Below are positions 5,352 to 7,030 of a stretch of DNA of 7,030 bases, piece after piece (the first letter of the stretch is position 1; each line of letters begins with the position of its first letter). The stretch lies in contig DGHP01000151.1 in the NCBI GenBank assembly GCA_002392705.1, positions 1-7,030 of the forward strand. Direction: 5' to 3'. The stretch comes from Lachnospiraceae bacterium UBA3845 (GTDB taxonomy: Bacteria; Bacillota; Clostridia; Lachnospirales; Lachnospiraceae). The notes under the pieces were generated by a model. That model had not been told where the DNA came from, did not search any database, and saw only the letters and a list, made by a program, of their open reading frames with translations. The position numbers and the translations under genes were made by a program.

Positions 5352-6899
5352 ATGAAGAAGGGTATCGCCAAGCTGAGTCTTTTCTGCCTTGCCGCCGGCA
5401 TGGTATTCGGGAATGCTTCAGCAGCTGTATCTGCCAGTGAGGCTGCCGCAGGGGAGAACAGCGCGCAGAGCCTGGCGGGAACGCTCGGTTTTGTTGATCT
5501 TGAACGGGCAGACTTCACCGTTAACGTCCGCTCAGCCGCGGATGTGGAGACCGGTGAGGTGGTTGGAGTTCTGAAGAACCATGATTCGGTAGTGATTAAG
5601 AAGGTCACTGCGGACGGCTGGTATAAGATCAAGTCCGGTGATGTAAAGGGTTATGTCGCGGCATATCTGATCGCGACCGGAGAGAAGGCGGAAAAGATCG
5701 CTGCTGAGACGGCATACCGTTATGCCACTGTTCAGGCGGCGGAACTGAATGTGCGTACAAGCCCGGAAGCCGACGGCGAAGTGATGTGCGTTCTGAAAGA
5801 AGGCGAACAGGCTGAGATCGTCGCCTTTGAAGGGGACTGGCTGAAGGTCTGCCTGGCGGCGGACAGCTACGGCTATATCGCCAGCGCCTATGTTGAGACT
5901 GACGTAGATTATCCGACCGGCAAAACGATCCGTCAGTTTGAGGATGAACAGAAGGGCAGGGAAGCTGCCTGGGAGTCCGCACCGGCTGAAAGCAGAAGCG
6001 GAGAGGAAGCTCCCTATGCGGCAGCGGAAGCAGCTGCTGCGGAGCAGGCCGCGCCGACTGAAGCAGTTGCTGCGGAGCAGGCTGCGCCGGCTGAAGCATC
6101 TGCTCAGGAAGCTGCGGCATCCGCATCCGAAGTTGTTTCAGGCGATTATGTCTATACGAAGGAAGCGGATCAGGCATACACAGACGGCTCTTATACGGGA
6201 GAGACCGGAGATTATGTCGAGCTCCTTGGAGACGGCGAGCCGCCGGCGGAGTCCTATATGGTTGAGTCCGCAGATGGAGCGGAATATTATACGGAAGATG
6301 CTCCGGCTTACCAGGAGACGGTTTCTGAGGATTCATACGTTCAGGAAACTGTTCCGGAAGAGAGCTATTCAGACGGAAGCTACACAGAAGAGATTTATCT
6401 GGACGATTATACAGAGGAAGGATATTCAGACAGCAGTTATACGGAGGAGAGCTATTCGGACGGAAGCTACACAGAGGAAAGCTATTCGGACGGAAGCTAT
6501 ACAGCAGAGACAGAAGCCCAGAGCAGTGCTCCGGCAGCGAGTTCCACCGGTGCGGAGATTGCCAGCTATGCGCAGCAGTTTGTGGGCAATCCTTATGTCT
6601 GGGGCGGAACAAGCCTGACACAGGGCGCGGACTGCTCAGGATTTACCATGGCAGTCTTTGCACAGTTCGGAGTGACCCTTCCTCATTTCGCAGCGGACCA
6701 GTACTACTGCGGTACAGCTGTGAGCCTTGACAGCCTGGCTCCCGGCGACCTGATCTTCTTCAGCAGTTCGGGTTCCATCGACCATGTCGCGATTTATATC
6801 GGCGGAGGTTCCATGGTCCATGCGGCGAACAGCAAGTCCGGCATTATTATCTCCAGCATCGACTGGATGACGCCGGTGGCAGCCTGCAGAGTCGTGTAA
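5352..6899 (+). CDS. Secreted SH3b-SH3b-NlpC/P60 cell-wall endopeptidase
   Basis: This is a 515-residue exported peptidoglycan hydrolase. The N terminus MKKGIAKLSLFCLAAGMVFG is a signal peptide, probably cleaved after A22-S-A24. Two bacterial SH3 domains follow at about 54-107 and 125-181, each with the (V/L)NVR(S/T) strand and a GY(V/I)A ending; these usually bind the wall. Residues 185-260 are rich in Ala and Glu. Residues 262-395 form an acidic Tyr/Ser/Thr linker with decapeptide repeats. The NlpC/P60 domain occupies about 400-515. The catalytic Cys428 lies in GADCSGF, His478 in DHVAIYIG and His490 in MVHAAN. Such enzymes commonly cleave the D-Glu/diaminopimelate bond in stem peptides and act in cell separation or wall turnover. 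It is probably transcribed alone, with its own promoter and terminator. The hydrolase call is secure; the exact bond and role are inferred. Confidence 0.94.
   Translation: MKKGIAKLSLFCLAAGMVFGNASAAVSASEAAAGENSAQSLAGTLGFVDLERADFTVNVRSAADVETGEVVGVLKNHDSVVIKKVTADGWYKIKSGDVKGYVAAYLIATGEKAEKIAAETAYRYATVQAAELNVRTSPEADGEVMCVLKEGEQAEIVAFEGDWLKVCLAADSYGYIASAYVETDVDYPTGKTIRQFEDEQKGREAAWESAPAESRSGEEAPYAAAEAAAAEQAAPTEAVAAEQAAPAEASAQEAAASASEVVSGDYVYTKEADQAYTDGSYTGETGDYVELLGDGEPPAESYMVESADGAEYYTEDAPAYQETVSEDSYVQETVPEESYSDGSYTEEIYLDDYTEEGYSDSSYTEESYSDGSYTEESYSDGSYTAETEAQSSAPAASSTGAEIASYAQQFVGNPYVWGGTSLTQGADCSGFTMAVFAQFGVTLPHFAADQYYCGTAVSLDSLAPGDLIFFSSSGSIDHVAIYIGGGSMVHAANSKSGIIISSIDWMTPVAACRVV
6036..6101 (+). 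repeat. Two 33-bp Ala/Glu-rich tandem units inside the NlpC/P60 gene
   Basis: Two adjacent units encode AAEQAAPTEAV (residues 229-239) and AAEQAAPAEAS (240-250). They are very similar in DNA as well as in protein. They form part of the Ala-rich spacer after the second SH3b domain and probably arose by local duplication. Confidence 0.8.
6363..6509 (+). repeat. Tandem 30-bp repeats encoding SYSDGSYTEE-type decapeptides
   Basis: Five units cover residues 338-386: SYSDGSYTEE, IYLDDYTEE (one residue short), GYSDSSYTEE, SYSDGSYTEE and SYSDGSYTAE. Unit one differs from unit four at 3 of 30 bases, and unit four from unit five at 4 of 30. A degenerate earlier unit, AYTDGSYTGE, lies at residues 275-284. 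The units keep the reading frame, so length changes would alter the linker without breaking the protein. The segment sits directly before the catalytic domain. Confidence 0.9.
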
Positions 6900-6969
6900 G
6901 CTGCAGTGTGCTTCAGCGGGCCGGAAAGACACGCTTTCCTGCCTGATCAGACAGATTATCAGAGACAAG

Positions 6970-7003
6970 AGGCATCGCGGGATTATCCTGCGGTGCCTTT
7001 TTT
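6970..7003 (+). terminator. Rho-independent terminator after the NlpC/P60 gene
   Basis: A 13-bp stem (6970-6982 with 6986-6998, two G-T pairs) has a TTA loop and is followed by a six-T run (6998-7003). It lies about 70 bases after the stop codon. Nothing recognisable follows to the window end. Confidence 0.93.
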
Positions 7004-7030
7004 GAAATCAGAACCTGTTTCTCCTGCAGG

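Noticed and set aside
5938..6618. Plus-strand open frame of 226 codons inside the NlpC/P60 gene
   Set aside because: This is an alternative reading of the same repeats. Its highly basic low-complexity product has no convincing ribosome-binding site and no known family.
5629..6621. Antisense open frame of 330 codons across the NlpC/P60 gene
   Set aside because: It arises from the repetitive, codon-biased linker read backwards. The translation is rich in Arg, Pro, Leu and Gln, without domains, and the plus-strand gene is certain.

Overview
The window looks like chromosome from a moderately GC-rich Firmicute, most likely a Lachnospiraceae-type Clostridium relative. The reasons are strong GGAGG ribosome-binding sites throughout, a release factor 1 with the clostridial-style [12 protein letters not shown] and PET motifs, and a secreted SH3b-NlpC/P60 hydrolase of Gram-positive design. 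This placement is inferred from remembered family features, not from a search.

All six genes lie on the plus strand. Positions 35-2757 hold a close-packed group: prfA (release factor 1), a HisC-type PLP aminotransferase, and a PF06695 'small multi-drug export' membrane protein. Gaps are 49 and 25 bases, with no terminator between genes. Immediately after the third stop comes a hairpin-rich repeat element (copy A, 2762-2943). It is followed by a class I SAM-dependent methyltransferase, best started at 3089 rather than 3056, and by dapF (diaminopimelate epimerase, 3972-4847). dapF closes the group with a clear Rho-independent terminator (4867-4893).

The next gap (4894-5351) carries a second copy of the repeat in inverted orientation (copy B, 5010-5128). 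It also carries an AT-rich stretch with a sigma-A-like promoter (5207-5235) and a leader of about 110 nt. The leader leads into a monocistronic gene for a secreted NlpC/P60 cell-wall endopeptidase (5352-6899), which has two SH3b domains and a repetitive Tyr/Ser/Asp/Glu linker. That gene ends at a second strong terminator (6970-7003).

The genes are mostly housekeeping: translation termination, amino-acid and lysine/peptidoglycan precursor biosynthesis, and cell-wall remodelling. DapF supplies meso-diaminopimelate, a building block of the peptidoglycan that NlpC/P60 enzymes cut, but no operon link joins the two. I do not see a new defence system, mobile gene cluster or CRISPR array. The least-explained feature is the pair of modular palindromic intergenic elements. 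Next come the near-identical repeats in the NlpC/P60 linker and a possible orphaned gene tail beside copy A.
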